From positions 248,001-312,000 of the forward strand of contig CAWAJT010000006.1 of the NCBI GenBank assembly GCA_963782415.1: a DNA stretch of 64,000 nt, in the 5' to 3' direction. The notes below the pieces were generated by a model, which did not search any database, was not told where the DNA came from, and saw nothing but the letters and a program-made list of their open reading frames with translations. Shown here one piece after another: positions 1-7,825 of this stretch. Source of the DNA: Bog-473 sp963782415. Lineage in GTDB: Bacteria; Actinomycetota; Acidimicrobiia; Acidimicrobiales; RAAP-2. Each line of letters begins with the position of its first letter. Position 1 is the first letter of the stretch. Position numbers and translations under genes: made by a program.

Positions 1-466
1 TCAGTTCGCTCACGGTCTTGCGCAGCTCCTCCAGCGCGGGGATGTGGAGGAGTCGCATGGTGAAGTCCGGCTCGAGCCCGCCCAGAATGCGGGCGGCCAA
101 CGGATGCGCATGCACGTGTGCCACCAGGGCCTGCATGATGACCCGCCCCCAGCGGTCGGGGTCCTCGTCGATCACCACGAGCGAGACGGCATCGTCAATC
201 AGACCGGCGACGTCCTCGTCGACGGCGGCAACGAAGAGCGCCTCCTTGTTGGCAAAGTAGGGGTACGACGCCGTAGTGGAGAGCCCGGCGTCGCGGCAGA
301 CGTCGGCGACCGACGTGCCGCGGTAGCCCTCGCGGGCGAAGCGGGCGACGCCAGCGGCGAGGAGGGCCTGGCGGGTGCGGTCGCCCTTCCTTAGAGGCGC
401 GGCCGGCAACACCGCCGGCGCTGCCTGCGTCGGCGGTGTTGCCTCGGCTGGCTGTGGGGTTGGCAC
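1..466 (-). CDS. TetR-family transcriptional regulator, C-terminus cut off by window edge
   Basis: Reading from 466 down, the protein has a TetR-type N-terminal DNA-binding domain: a first helix TRQALLAAGVARFAREG, then a helix-turn-helix with the motifs TSVADVCRDAG and TASYPYFANKEALF. About 155 codons lie inside the window and the frame is still open at base 1, so the ligand-binding domain is incomplete. GTG at 466 is the preferred start because it lies 4 bases after the stop of the upstream diiron oxygenase gene; GTG 412 and TTG 409 are shorter alternatives. Its position as second gene behind the oxygenase suggests it controls that gene and itself, probably in response to the oxygenase substrate or product. 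The ligand cannot be predicted. Confidence 0.78.
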   Translation of the reverse strand, partial: MPTPQPAEATPPTQAAPAVLPAAPLRKGDRTRQALLAAGVARFAREGYRGTSVADVCRDAGLSTTASYPYFANKEALFVAAVDEDVAGLIDDAVSLVVIDEDPDRWGRVIMQALVAHVHAHPLAARILGGLEPDFTMRLLHIPALEELRKTVSEL

Positions 467-470
467 CGGG

Positions 471-1484
471 TCAGGCCGCCGCAACCGAGTCGACGGCGCG
501 CCCGGCACGGTCGACGCCGCAGGCGACCCGCCAGCCCCTGGTGACACGGCCGCCTCGGAACACGCCCGCCTCGAGGAGCGGCGAGAGCAGTGGGCGCAGG
601 GCGCGGTGGCGCATGGCCGTGCGGCCGGCGGAGCGGTTGACGGTGCGCCACGTGGCCCAGGTAGGGAGGCCGACGGTGCCGTAGACGCCCGGGTGCACGA
701 TGGTGTCGAACATGGCGACCGCGATGCGGGACCCCAGGTAGCGCACCAGGGTGCGTTCGATCGGGCCGGCGGCGGCCCACTGCTCGGGGAAGAGCATGCG
801 GCCGAACGCGAGGTGCCGGGCCTCTTCTTGGCGGTGGTACTTCGAGACCGCCTTGATCATCGGGTCGGTGTCGGGGTGCTCGCTGGCCAGCTTCTGCAGC
901 AAGTCGGGGACCTCTTCGCCACTCAGGACCAGGAGGCAGAAGAGCGACGGCAGACCTGTGATGATCGGCACGAGGATGCGCTGCGCCATGCGGCCCACGG
1001 TGCTGTCGAGCGGGTTCTTCGCCTGAGGCTTCACCTGGGCGAGCAGGCGCACGAAGAGGCGGGAATGGCGGGTCTCTTCCCCCATTTCGTGCAGGAGGTA
1101 GGTCACCCGGGGGTCGGTGAGGTCGGGACGGGAGAGGATGTCGATGCCGAATCCAGCCATCAGGACCGACTCGAAGCGGACGCCGGTGTCGACAATGGAG
1201 GCGAACTCCTCCCGGGCCAGTCTGCGCTTCTGGTCGTCGGTGAGCGTGTCCCAGATCTCGGGGACGTGGGCCAAGGAGACGAGCTCGTCGGGGAGGACCT
1301 GGCCCTCGCCGATGGCGCCGGGCACATCGATGTCGGGCTCCAAGATGCGTTTCAGGGAGGCGGTCGAGAGCCGCTCGATCCGCTGGTCGACGGTCTTGGC
1401 CCCCGTCTCGCCACCTGGCCCCGCATCTTCGGAGGTGGGGCGGGTCTGCGTCGTGGTCGCGTCCATGCACGAACCAATGCCCAC
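471..1484 (-). CDS. AurF-like diiron oxygenase (ferritin-like fold)
   Basis: Non-haem diiron oxygenase related to p-aminobenzoate N-oxygenase AurF. Using GTG 1484 as start (337 aa), a full seven-ligand set can be placed: Glu105, Glu137 and His140 (EETRH), Glu190/191, then His217, Glu221 and His224 (HRQEEARH). The spacing closely follows the known AurF ligands (101, 136, 139, 196, 223, 227, 230). AurF-type enzymes oxidise amines or other small substrates with O2; the substrate here is unknown. The start is either GTG 1484, with a TAGATT box 9 nt upstream and so possibly leaderless, or ATG 1466. The gene is followed after 4 bases by a TetR gene. A predicted electron donor is not encoded nearby. 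Confidence 0.85.
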   Translation of the reverse strand: MGIGSCMDATTTQTRPTSEDAGPGGETGAKTVDQRIERLSTASLKRILEPDIDVPGAIGEGQVLPDELVSLAHVPEIWDTLTDDQKRRLAREEFASIVDTGVRFESVLMAGFGIDILSRPDLTDPRVTYLLHEMGEETRHSRLFVRLLAQVKPQAKNPLDSTVGRMAQRILVPIITGLPSLFCLLVLSGEEVPDLLQKLASEHPDTDPMIKAVSKYHRQEEARHLAFGRMLFPEQWAAAGPIERTLVRYLGSRIAVAMFDTIVHPGVYGTVGLPTWATWRTVNRSAGRTAMRHRALRPLLSPLLEAGVFRGGRVTRGWRVACGVDRAGRAVDSVAAA

Positions 1485-1493
1485 ATTCCTCTG

Positions 1494-1515
1494 AATCTAA
1501 GCATTTGTTTCAAAT
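1494..1515 (-). promoter_or_regulatory. Candidate promoter and operator of the diiron oxygenase-TetR unit
   Basis: On the minus strand TAGATT (1499-1494) sits 9 nt upstream of GTG 1484. Immediately upstream is a perfect 5-bp inverted repeat ATTTG-TTT-CAAAT (1503-1515), a plausible half-site pair for the TetR protein encoded downstream. A clear -35 box is not visible. Confidence 0.4.
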
Positions 1516-1597
1516 CCATATTTCTTAGGCCCGACGCCCGATCTGTTCGGACCGGCGGGCCAATGGGGTGCGCGCGCGGCCAATACGCTCGGAGGAC

Positions 1598-2650
1598 ATG
1601 GCCCCCCTCCCCGAGTTCGCCCCGAACACCCCGTCTGGAGCTTCCTCCGGCATCGATCGGGGCCAGCGGTCCCGATCGCGCCGGCTCCTGGCAATTGGGG
1701 CGGCGCTCGCCGCGGTGGGTGCCGCCGGGGCGGGCTACAAGCGACTCGCCGCCCAAGGTGCTGGGGACAGCGGACCTGACGACGGCAGCCTGTCACTCGG
1801 CTGGGGCGAGGGAGTGTCCCAGCCGGGCCATCAGGTTGTCCGGACGTCGGACGGAGCAGAGCTGGCGGTGTGGGACCTTCCCGGTGACGGTCCCGATGCG
1901 CCCGTGGTCGTGCTCCCCCACTGCTGGGGCTGCAGTCACGAGATCTGGCTACCCGTGGCGCGTCGCCTGCGCGAGCACGGCACTCGAGTGGTGCTCTACG
2001 ACCAGCGGGGCCACGGAGCGAGCTCGAGGGGCACCGCCCCGCTCGAGCTCGCGACATTGGCGCACGACCTGGCCGATGTGCTCGAGACGACCGACCAGCG
2101 CGATGCGGTGTTGGCCGGTCACTCAATGGGCGGCATGACCATCATGGCGCTGGCGACCTATCGGCCTGATGTACTGAAGGCGCGGGCCCGGGCCACGGTC
2201 CTCGTCGCCACGGCGGCGACGAGCCTGGGAGGTCGCTCCGCCCGCGGGGCGCGCTTGGCGAGTGCCATGGTGGCCTCGTCCGCGGTGAGCCGCGCGATGC
2301 GGGCAAAGGGCGGCCACGTCTTCGTGCGTTCTGCATTTGGTACTAGTCCAGTGCGGGCCCACATGGATCTGACCCGGGACCTCTTCGGGAGTTGCCCCGG
2401 GACGGTGCGGGGCGGCTTCTTGCGTTCGCTGACGACGATGAATCTCTTGGAAGGGGCCGCCACGATGGACGTGCCGACGACGGTGATGGTGGGGACACGC
2501 GACGCGCTGACGCTGCCGGAAAAGGCTGATCAGATCGTGTCGACCGTTCCAGGGGCGCGACTTGTCACCCTGCAGGACAGGGGGCACATGCTTCCGCTCG
2601 AGGAGCCCGAGGCCGTGACGGACGAGATCGTGCGCGCGCTCAGGGGTTAG
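1598..2650 (+). CDS. Membrane-anchored or exported alpha/beta hydrolase
   Basis: Alpha/beta-hydrolase fold enzyme of 350 aa. The catalytic triad is visible: nucleophile Ser176 in GHSMGG, Asp302 in VGTRDA, His330 in DRGHML; the oxyanion region is LPHCWG near 107. An N-terminal RSRR stretch followed by an Ala/Gly-rich hydrophobic segment (about residues 27-46) looks like a signal anchor or uncleaved signal, so the enzyme probably acts at or outside the membrane. ATG 1598 is chosen because GGAGGA lies just upstream; an upstream in-frame start at 1568 lacks a ribosome-binding site. It is transcribed away from the diiron oxygenase across a 113-bp divergent region. Substrate unknown: esterase, lipase or haloperoxidase-like. 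Confidence 0.85.
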   Translation: MAPLPEFAPNTPSGASSGIDRGQRSRSRRLLAIGAALAAVGAAGAGYKRLAAQGAGDSGPDDGSLSLGWGEGVSQPGHQVVRTSDGAELAVWDLPGDGPDAPVVVLPHCWGCSHEIWLPVARRLREHGTRVVLYDQRGHGASSRGTAPLELATLAHDLADVLETTDQRDAVLAGHSMGGMTIMALATYRPDVLKARARATVLVATAATSLGGRSARGARLASAMVASSAVSRAMRAKGGHVFVRSAFGTSPVRAHMDLTRDLFGSCPGTVRGGFLRSLTTMNLLEGAATMDVPTTVMVGTRDALTLPEKADQIVSTVPGARLVTLQDRGHMLPLEEPEAVTDEIVRALRG

Positions 2651-2669
2651 GGAGAATCCAGGCCACCGC

Positions 2670-3932
2670 TCATTTACGCGGTGGTCGCCACGTCGACGAA
2701 GGACGCGACACGAACACCCTTCCCTGCGGGCTCGTGAAGCGAACCTCGGATTGGGCGTCGCCGTCCATCTTCCATCCCAACTCGTGGACCCGACTGTGGT
2801 GGCCCACGCAGAGCGTGAGGAGGTTCGACATGACCGTGCGCCCTTGCTTCGAGGCCCACACGATGTGATGCACGTCGGTGACGTTCCTGCAGCCGCAGCC
2901 CGGGAAGCGGCAGCCATTGTCCCGGCGCCGGATGGCGATGCGCTGCGCGTCGCTCGGGTCTCGCTGCAATGTCCTCTGATCGAAGCTGGTGCCCTCAGCG
3001 TCGTCGAATGACAGCGTGATGTCGGCATTGCAGGCGAGGCGCCGCGCCACTTCGGCGGAAATAGGTCCGACGCCCTCAATGGAGGCGTGCCCGTACCCGT
3101 CGCCGTAGAGGAGTCGATCCAGGTCGGTGTGCACGATCATGGTGGTCTGGCCACCGCGGTGGGGCGGCCCTGACGCTGCGTTGGCGCCGACGGAGGTTTG
3201 CTCGCGGCGTCCCTGCTCGATGCAGATATCGAGGAGTGCATCCGCGCACCGACTCTCGAAGCGGACGTAGTCGGGATCAGTGGCGCTCGGGTGGTCGTGT
3301 CGCCGGGCACGACCGAGGATGGCCGACTTGACCAGCGCGTAGGCATCGCCGGTGAGCTGGGCCCAGACGAGACGACGCTCATCATCGAAGCGGACGTAGC
3401 GACGCTGAAACTGCACCGCTGCGTCGGCGTCGGACGCCCCCTTGATGTCGGCGACCAGCTGTCGCGCCTGCTTCGGCGTCCAATGCTCCGACACGCCGGC
3501 GAGGTCGGCGTCCGTGGCCGGGGTGGCGACGCCGGCGAGTGGGGCGAAGACATCGAGTGTCAGACGCCCTTCGGACAGAGCTCCGGCGAGCGCCGGGAGG
3601 TCCTTCACCTTGCCGGCGGCATCGACCAACGTGCGCGCCCGGTTACGGCTGACGCGACAGTGCGCCACCAGCCAGTCGCGCATGGAGAGCGAGCCGTCGC
3701 CACGCCACGCCTCCTTCCGGTCGAACTCGGCGATGTCGCGGAGCATGGCGCCCTCATGCTCGGAAATCACCCGCTGGTGCTGTCCGATGCTCTCGGCCAA
3801 CTCGCTCGAGCGGGCATCGTTGCCGTAGTCCCGGCTGAGTGGGCGCGACTTCCGAATCGGGGTCGGAGTCCGGCGGATCGACGAGTGCCCGCCGGTACCG
3901 GCCGGTGTCGAACCTCGGGCGGTGGCTGCCAT
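2670..3932 (-). CDS. DUF222 / HNH endonuclease (13E12 repeat family-like)
   Basis: An N-terminal helical DUF222-type region (from FDRKEAW through RARTLVDAAGKV) is followed by a C-terminal HNH nuclease domain with zinc-type cysteines (CRFPGCGCR), the HH pair of DVHHIVWASKQG and a terminal CVGHHSRVHE. This architecture is typical of the multicopy 13E12-like HNH proteins of actinobacteria, whose biological role is uncertain. The start is unclear: ATG 3932 gives 420 aa, while a GTG at 4004 overlapping the stop of the broken upstream gene (GTGA) would give 444 aa, and conserved sequence begins only near 3800. It may be a mobile or repeat-family gene; no flanking inverted or direct repeats were seen. 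Confidence 0.8.
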   Translation of the reverse strand: MAATARGSTPAGTGGHSSIRRTPTPIRKSRPLSRDYGNDARSSELAESIGQHQRVISEHEGAMLRDIAEFDRKEAWRGDGSLSMRDWLVAHCRVSRNRARTLVDAAGKVKDLPALAGALSEGRLTLDVFAPLAGVATPATDADLAGVSEHWTPKQARQLVADIKGASDADAAVQFQRRYVRFDDERRLVWAQLTGDAYALVKSAILGRARRHDHPSATDPDYVRFESRCADALLDICIEQGRREQTSVGANAASGPPHRGGQTTMIVHTDLDRLLYGDGYGHASIEGVGPISAEVARRLACNADITLSFDDAEGTSFDQRTLQRDPSDAQRIAIRRRDNGCRFPGCGCRNVTDVHHIVWASKQGRTVMSNLLTLCVGHHSRVHELGWKMDGDAQSEVRFTSPQGRVFVSRPSSTWRPPRK

Positions 3933-4000
3933 GCGGAGGAACGGTCCGCGGCACCCGGTGCTCTGTGCGGCGGTGGGTGTATGGAATCGGGACAGCACGG

Positions 4001-4392
4001 TCACGCCGGGGATTGGCTCCACGACGAGGAGCCCACGTAGGCGCTCCAGTCGATGCTCAGCCACACGTGGCCGTGATGGCTGCTGAAGGTGACGCTCATC
4101 CAGACGGCGATGGCGTTGGTCGCGGCGACCACGAGCATGACCAACCGAGGCACCGCAGGCCGAGGTTGGCCGCGGCAGCATCGACCAGTCGAGGGCGGCC
4201 AGCAACACGCCCGTCGTGTGGAGGTGACCGAGAAGAAGATGGTGTTGCGATCGCCGAGCGCACACTCGAGCCGCCGGTCACCGGTGGCACCCTGATTCGT
4301 GCCATGAACGCGAGCAGGACGGCGGGGAGCGCGAGACGACGAACGCCGGGCCGCTCGGCGCTCCGATGCACTCGAAGTGCAGTCTCGGTCAC
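4001..4392 (-). pseudogene. Multiply frameshifted gene for a small membrane protein
   Basis: No single frame is intact, but coding-like sequence (high G+C at third positions, hydrophobic segments) hops between frames. It starts as MTETALRV (GTG 4392, with AAGGGA upstream), continues through LALPAVLLAFMARI in the first frame, then GDRNTIFFSV in a second, TTGVLLAALDWSM in a third, and LVMLVVAATNAIAVW to the stop at 4001 in the second. At least three indels are needed to join these pieces. Together they would give a protein of about 130 aa with two or three membrane helices. This is either an eroded gene or a patch of poor sequence; the family is not recognised. Confidence 0.45.
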
Positions 4393-4467
4393 GCATGCAT
4401 TCCCTTTGCGTCACCAAGGACGGAGTCAATGTAGAGGCGGGGCCCGAGACGGCCCACCGCCCGTCAC

Positions 4468-5385
4468 CTAGGACTGCTGCGAGATCACCGCCTTCCCGAA
4501 CCGCTCGAGCGTCTCGAGTGCATGCGACAGGGAATCGCCCGGAACCCCCACGCCCGACCACGTGATGCCCAGCGCCGCCAGCTCGTCCATGGCTGCCAGC
4601 TGGGCGTCGGGGTTGAACGTGTCGCGGCTCGGATCGCCGCCCGCACTCGAGCCGAACGATACGTCGATGCTGGCCGGATCACGGCCCGCCTCCTCCATGA
4701 ACCGCCAGAGCTCTTCGAGCATCGGGCGGAGGTCGTCCACCGTCTCGAGCGGACGCGTCTTGGCCGTGGTGGCCAGGACCCTCGGCGCGGGGAAGGGGCT
4801 CCAGCCGTCGGCGTAGCGGGCTACGCGCCGCCGCGACATCCGGCTGTTCCCGCCGATCCAGATCGGCGGATGCGGTGAGGGCTTGGGATTCGCCGACTGG
4901 CCCTTGGCGGTAAAGGTCTTTCCTTGGAAGGCGAACCCATCCTCGCTCCACACGCCGCGCAGCACTTCGATGGCCTCGTCGAACAGCGCGTTGCGTTCGT
5001 CGAAGTCGACGCCGAGCGCGGCGTACTCACCGCGCATGTATCCAGTGGCAACCGCCAGGGTGAAGCGACCGCCCGACAGCACGTCGAGGGTCGCCGCCAA
5101 CTTGGCCACAATGAATGGGTTGCGGTACGGCAGCACGACGATGTTGGGGATCAGGCGCATCCGATCCGTCACGGCCGCACAGAAGGCCAGGGCGGCAAAG
5201 GGGTCGAGCGCGTCGTGACCGCCCGCCTTCAACCACTTCTCGCTCGGCGCGGGATGGTCGGTGAAGCCGATACCGGAGAAGCCGGCCGCCTCTGCCGTCT
5301 GGCAGAAATCGGTCAGCGCGGCCTTGGTCGTCAGGTCGGGGTTGTACGGATGCGTCGTGAGTGGATACGTCACCCAGTAGTTCAT
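4468..5385 (-). CDS. LLM-class F420-dependent oxidoreductase
   Basis: Luciferase-like monooxygenase family TIM-barrel protein of 305 aa. Visible family features are an N-terminal strand with YWVTYPLTTHP, the segment GFSGIGFTDHPAPSEKW, the conserved NIVVLPYRNPFIVAKLAATLD-type region, the phrase LSGGRFTLAVATGYM and the later HPPIWIGGNS. Actinobacterial members usually use coenzyme F420 rather than FMN. ATG 5385 is chosen because a TAGGGT box lies 7 nt upstream and no ribosome-binding site precedes it. It diverges from the short-chain dehydrogenase at 5484, and the two could form a redox pair, though that is only suggested by position. Substrate unknown. Confidence 0.88.
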   Translation of the reverse strand: MNYWVTYPLTTHPYNPDLTTKAALTDFCQTAEAAGFSGIGFTDHPAPSEKWLKAGGHDALDPFAALAFCAAVTDRMRLIPNIVVLPYRNPFIVAKLAATLDVLSGGRFTLAVATGYMRGEYAALGVDFDERNALFDEAIEVLRGVWSEDGFAFQGKTFTAKGQSANPKPSPHPPIWIGGNSRMSRRRVARYADGWSPFPAPRVLATTAKTRPLETVDDLRPMLEELWRFMEEAGRDPASIDVSFGSSAGGDPSRDTFNPDAQLAAMDELAALGITWSGVGVPGDSLSHALETLERFGKAVISQQS

Positions 5386-5392
5386 GGCGAGG

Positions 5393-5398
5393 ACCCTA
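5393..5398 (-). promoter_or_regulatory. Candidate -10 box of a leaderless promoter (LLM gene)
   Basis: TAGGGT on the minus strand ends 7 nt before ATG 5385, so transcription would start at or beside the start codon. No ribosome-binding site is present. Confidence 0.4.
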
Positions 5399-5483
5399 GT
5401 GTTTCGCCGGCTGCGCTCCCGAGTGCGGGTCGGGAGGTGGCAATAGGCTGCCTCGCGTCCGAGCTCGATCCAGGAGTGTGACC

Positions 5484-6269
5484 ATGCAGCTCGACCTCGA
5501 AGGAAAGGTGGCCGTGGTGACCGGTGCAAGCCGTGGCATCGGACTCGCCGTGACGCAGGTCCTCACCGCGGAGGGAGTCCACGTCGTGGCTGGTGCGCGC
5601 ACCACCTCGGACGAGCTCGATTCGCTCGTGCGCGCCGGGTCGGTCGATTTCGTCTCGGCTGACCTCGGTTCGCCGTCTGCTCCCGGCGAGCTCGTGGCGG
5701 CAGCGCTGGCCCGCGGTCGCGTCGACATCCTCGTGAACAACGTCGGGGCGGCGCGCCCGCGCCTCGACGGCTTCCTGAGCATCACCGACGAGGACTGGGC
5801 TGCCTCGCTCAATCTCAACTTGATGGCGGCGGTGCGCACGAGCCGCGCCGTCCTGCCGTCGATGCTGGAGGCCGGCGCCGGGTCGATCGTCACCACGAAC
5901 TCGGTGAACGCATTTCTCCCCGACCCCGCCGTCTTGGACTACAGCGCGGCCAAGGCTGCCGTGGCGAACTTCTCGAAGTCCTTGTCCAAGGAGGTGGCGG
6001 CGCACGGGATCCGGGTGAACTCGGTCAGTCCGGGACCAGTGGCAACGGCCCTCTGGCTCGGCCAGGACGGCGTGGCCCAGACCGTCGCCCGTGCCACCGG
6101 CGGGGATCCCGATGCGGTCGCACAGAGCGCGGCCTCTGATTCGGCCACTGGCCGCTTCACGACTCCCGCCGAGGTGGCGGACCTGATCGTGTTCCTCGCC
6201 AGTACCAGGGCCGCCAACATCACCGGGGCCGACTTCACCATCGACGGGGGGTTGATCAAGACCCTCTGA
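5484..6269 (+). CDS. Short-chain dehydrogenase/reductase (SDR)
   Basis: Classical SDR of 261 aa. The cofactor motif TGASRGIG spans residues 13-20, NNVG is at 85-88, and the catalytic Ser140, Tyr153 and Lys157 (YSAAK) are all present; the C-terminus has the usual GADFTIDGG. It should catalyse NAD(P)-dependent oxidation or reduction of an alcohol/ketone, or act in 3-oxoacyl reduction; substrate unknown. ATG 5484 is preferred over GTG 5478 because CCAGGAG lies at proper spacing upstream. It is divergent from the LLM oxidoreductase and stands alone on its strand except for the small gene that follows. Confidence 0.9.
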   Translation: MQLDLEGKVAVVTGASRGIGLAVTQVLTAEGVHVVAGARTTSDELDSLVRAGSVDFVSADLGSPSAPGELVAAALARGRVDILVNNVGAARPRLDGFLSITDEDWAASLNLNLMAAVRTSRAVLPSMLEAGAGSIVTTNSVNAFLPDPAVLDYSAAKAAVANFSKSLSKEVAAHGIRVNSVSPGPVATALWLGQDGVAQTVARATGGDPDAVAQSAASDSATGRFTTPAEVADLIVFLASTRAANITGADFTIDGGLIKTL

Positions 6270-6340
6270 CCCCGTGGCAGGTTCACCCCTCCTCACCGAG
6301 ATCCGCGAAGTCCGGGCGCAGGCTCCTGTCCGTCGCCGGC

Positions 6341-6583
6341 ATGTTCGTCGGGGCGCTCGAGGGTGCGGCACTCGTCCTCCACGTCCATGTCGCGTCGCTG
6401 GTGACGATCGCACCGCTCCTCGTGGTCGCCGTCGCCGCGTTGAGCTACTGGAGCGGTCGGTCCAACGCGCCGTGGGACACCGGTCGGAGGGCACGAGAGC
6501 TGCACGACGGCTGGGAACGACGCTGGGCGCTGGGCGCTGGACGCTTAAGCGTCGGGCGTCGGGCGTCGGGCGTCGTTCCGTGA
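6341..6583 (+). CDS. Small predicted membrane protein
   Basis: An 80-residue frame with strong third-position G+C and one long hydrophobic segment (about residues 8-38, ending in VVAVAALSYWSG), followed by a charged, Arg-rich tail. No family is recognised. The last 20 residues are encoded by a heptad-repeat palindrome (6521-6576), so the true C-terminus may be an accident of that repeat. The start is uncertain: no ribosome-binding site precedes ATG 6341, and upstream codons in this frame are also open. A GTG at 6274 in another frame begins a second open stretch, so a frameshift here is possible. Confidence 0.45.
   Translation: MFVGALEGAALVLHVHVASLVTIAPLLVVAVAALSYWSGRSNAPWDTGRRARELHDGWERRWALGAGRLSVGRRASGVVP
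6521..6576. repeat. Heptad-repeat palindromic element
   Basis: CGCTGGG-type heptads (6521-6541) run into a perfect 14-bp palindrome GACGCTTAAGCGTC (6540-6553), followed by three GGGCGTC heptads (6554-6574). The two arms are partly complementary, so the element can fold as a hairpin or cruciform. It overlaps the 3' end of the small membrane-protein frame. Confidence 0.6.
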
Positions 6584-6640
6584 CCGCAGCGTGTCGGGTC
6601 GGCAACGGCGCGTTTGCCTCTCGACACGCGACCGGTGGTC

Positions 6641-6672
6641 TGCTGTGCTGTGCACGCTGGCACAGCACAGCA
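6641..6672. promoter_or_regulatory. Perfect 13-bp inverted repeat upstream of alpha/beta hydrolase
   Basis: TGCTGTGCTGTGC (6641-6653), a 6-base spacer, then its exact reverse complement (6660-6672). It ends 29 bases before ATG 6702. It could be an operator for a dimeric repressor or a stable hairpin in the mRNA leader; no T-run follows, so it is not a typical terminator. Confidence 0.55.
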
Positions 6673-6701
6673 CAGGCCGACACAGGTAAAGGGGAACAAC
6701 C

Positions 6702-7547
6702 ATGACAACCATCGGGGCAGAGGAACGAGCCGAGATCGACGAGGCCAACGCGTCGGGCAAGACGCCCGTCGTGTTCATCCACGGTCTCTGGTTGTTGCCC
6801 AGCAGCTGGGACCGTTGGGCGACCGTCTTCGCCGATGCGGGCTACGCCCCGCTCTCTCCCGGGTGGCCCGACGACCCCCAGACCGTCGAGGAGGCAAAGG
6901 CACACCCCGAGGTGTTCGCCAACAAGTCAATCGGTGACGTGGCCGACCACTATGCGGAGGTCATCGGTGCGCTGACCAAGAAGCCCCCGGTCATCGGACA
7001 CTCCTTCGGTGGCCTCTTGGCCCAGATGGTGGCCGGTCGAGGGTTGTCCGCGGCCACGGTCTCCGTTGACGCCGCGCCCTACCGGGGCGTCCTCCCGCTG
7101 CCGATCTCTGCATTGCGGTCGTCGAAGCCGGTGCTCGAGAACCCGCGCAACAAGCATCGAGCGATTCCACTCACCTACGACCAGTTCCGCTACGCCTTCG
7201 CCAACGCCGTGAGCGAAGAGGAGGCCAAGGAGCTCTTCGAGACCTACGCGGTGCCCGCGCCCGGCGAGCCGCTCTTCCAGGCCGCCTTCGCCAACCTCAA
7301 CCCGTGGACCGAGGCCAAGGTCGACCACGAGAACCCCGACCGGGGGCCCATGCTCGTCATGTCCGGCGAGAAGGACCACACCGTGCCTCCGGCGATCTCC
7401 AACGCCGAATTCAAGCTGCAGAAGAAGAACAAGGGCGTGACCGAGTTCGTCGAGATGCCGGGACGCGGACACGCCCTGACCATCGACAGCGGGTGGCGGG
7501 AAGTGGCAGACACCGCACTCGCTTTCGTCAAACGTTTCGTCTCCTGA
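6702..7547 (+). CDS. Alpha/beta hydrolase
   Basis: Cytoplasmic alpha/beta-hydrolase of 281 aa with the oxyanion motif HGLW (27-30), nucleophile Ser101 in GHSFGG, Asp225 in SGEKDHTVP and His257 in GRGHALTID. No signal peptide or membrane segment is seen. AAAGGGGA lies at good spacing before ATG 6702, giving a confident start. The gene appears to be a single transcription unit with a strong hairpin-forming repeat in its leader. The family includes esterases, haloperoxidases and C-C hydrolases; the specific reaction cannot be told from the sequence. Confidence 0.88.
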   Translation: MTTIGAEERAEIDEANASGKTPVVFIHGLWLLPSSWDRWATVFADAGYAPLSPGWPDDPQTVEEAKAHPEVFANKSIGDVADHYAEVIGALTKKPPVIGHSFGGLLAQMVAGRGLSAATVSVDAAPYRGVLPLPISALRSSKPVLENPRNKHRAIPLTYDQFRYAFANAVSEEEAKELFETYAVPAPGEPLFQAAFANLNPWTEAKVDHENPDRGPMLVMSGEKDHTVPPAISNAEFKLQKKNKGVTEFVEMPGRGHALTIDSGWREVADTALAFVKRFVS

Positions 7548-7825
7548 ACAACAGGAGCCCGGCGGATACCGACCAGACAGTGGGCAGACGACGGCCCGAA
7601 GTCCTGCTTCAGTCCTCGGTCCGCGGCACGAGGCCGAAGGAGCAGGCGAGCCCGACGCCTCGACCGGCCGCATCACGCAGAGGGCCTCCGGCGCTCGACG
7701 TCCATGGGCGGTGCGGAAGGCGATGCCGATGGCGACGGGAGGGAGCCCGCCAATCCGAGTCCGACGCCGTAGCGGGCGGCGGCTGCCAAAGGCAGCAAGG
7801 GCGCGGGCTCATGGCGCCCCCGGGG
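7548..7825. other. Gap without an intact gene; traces of a broken minus-strand frame
   Basis: No complete gene is supported here. On the minus strand a hydrophobic stretch (LLPLAAAARYGVGLGLAG, about 7745-7800) could continue, after one frameshift, into VAIGIAFRTAHGRRAP. This hints at a decayed small membrane protein. Nothing else was identified. Confidence 0.35.

Noticed and set aside
375..2138. 587-residue plus-strand open frame
   Set aside because: It is the reverse-strand shadow of the diiron oxygenase and hydrolase region: Arg/Gly/His-rich, no hydrophobic core or motif, typical of antisense reading in GC-rich DNA.
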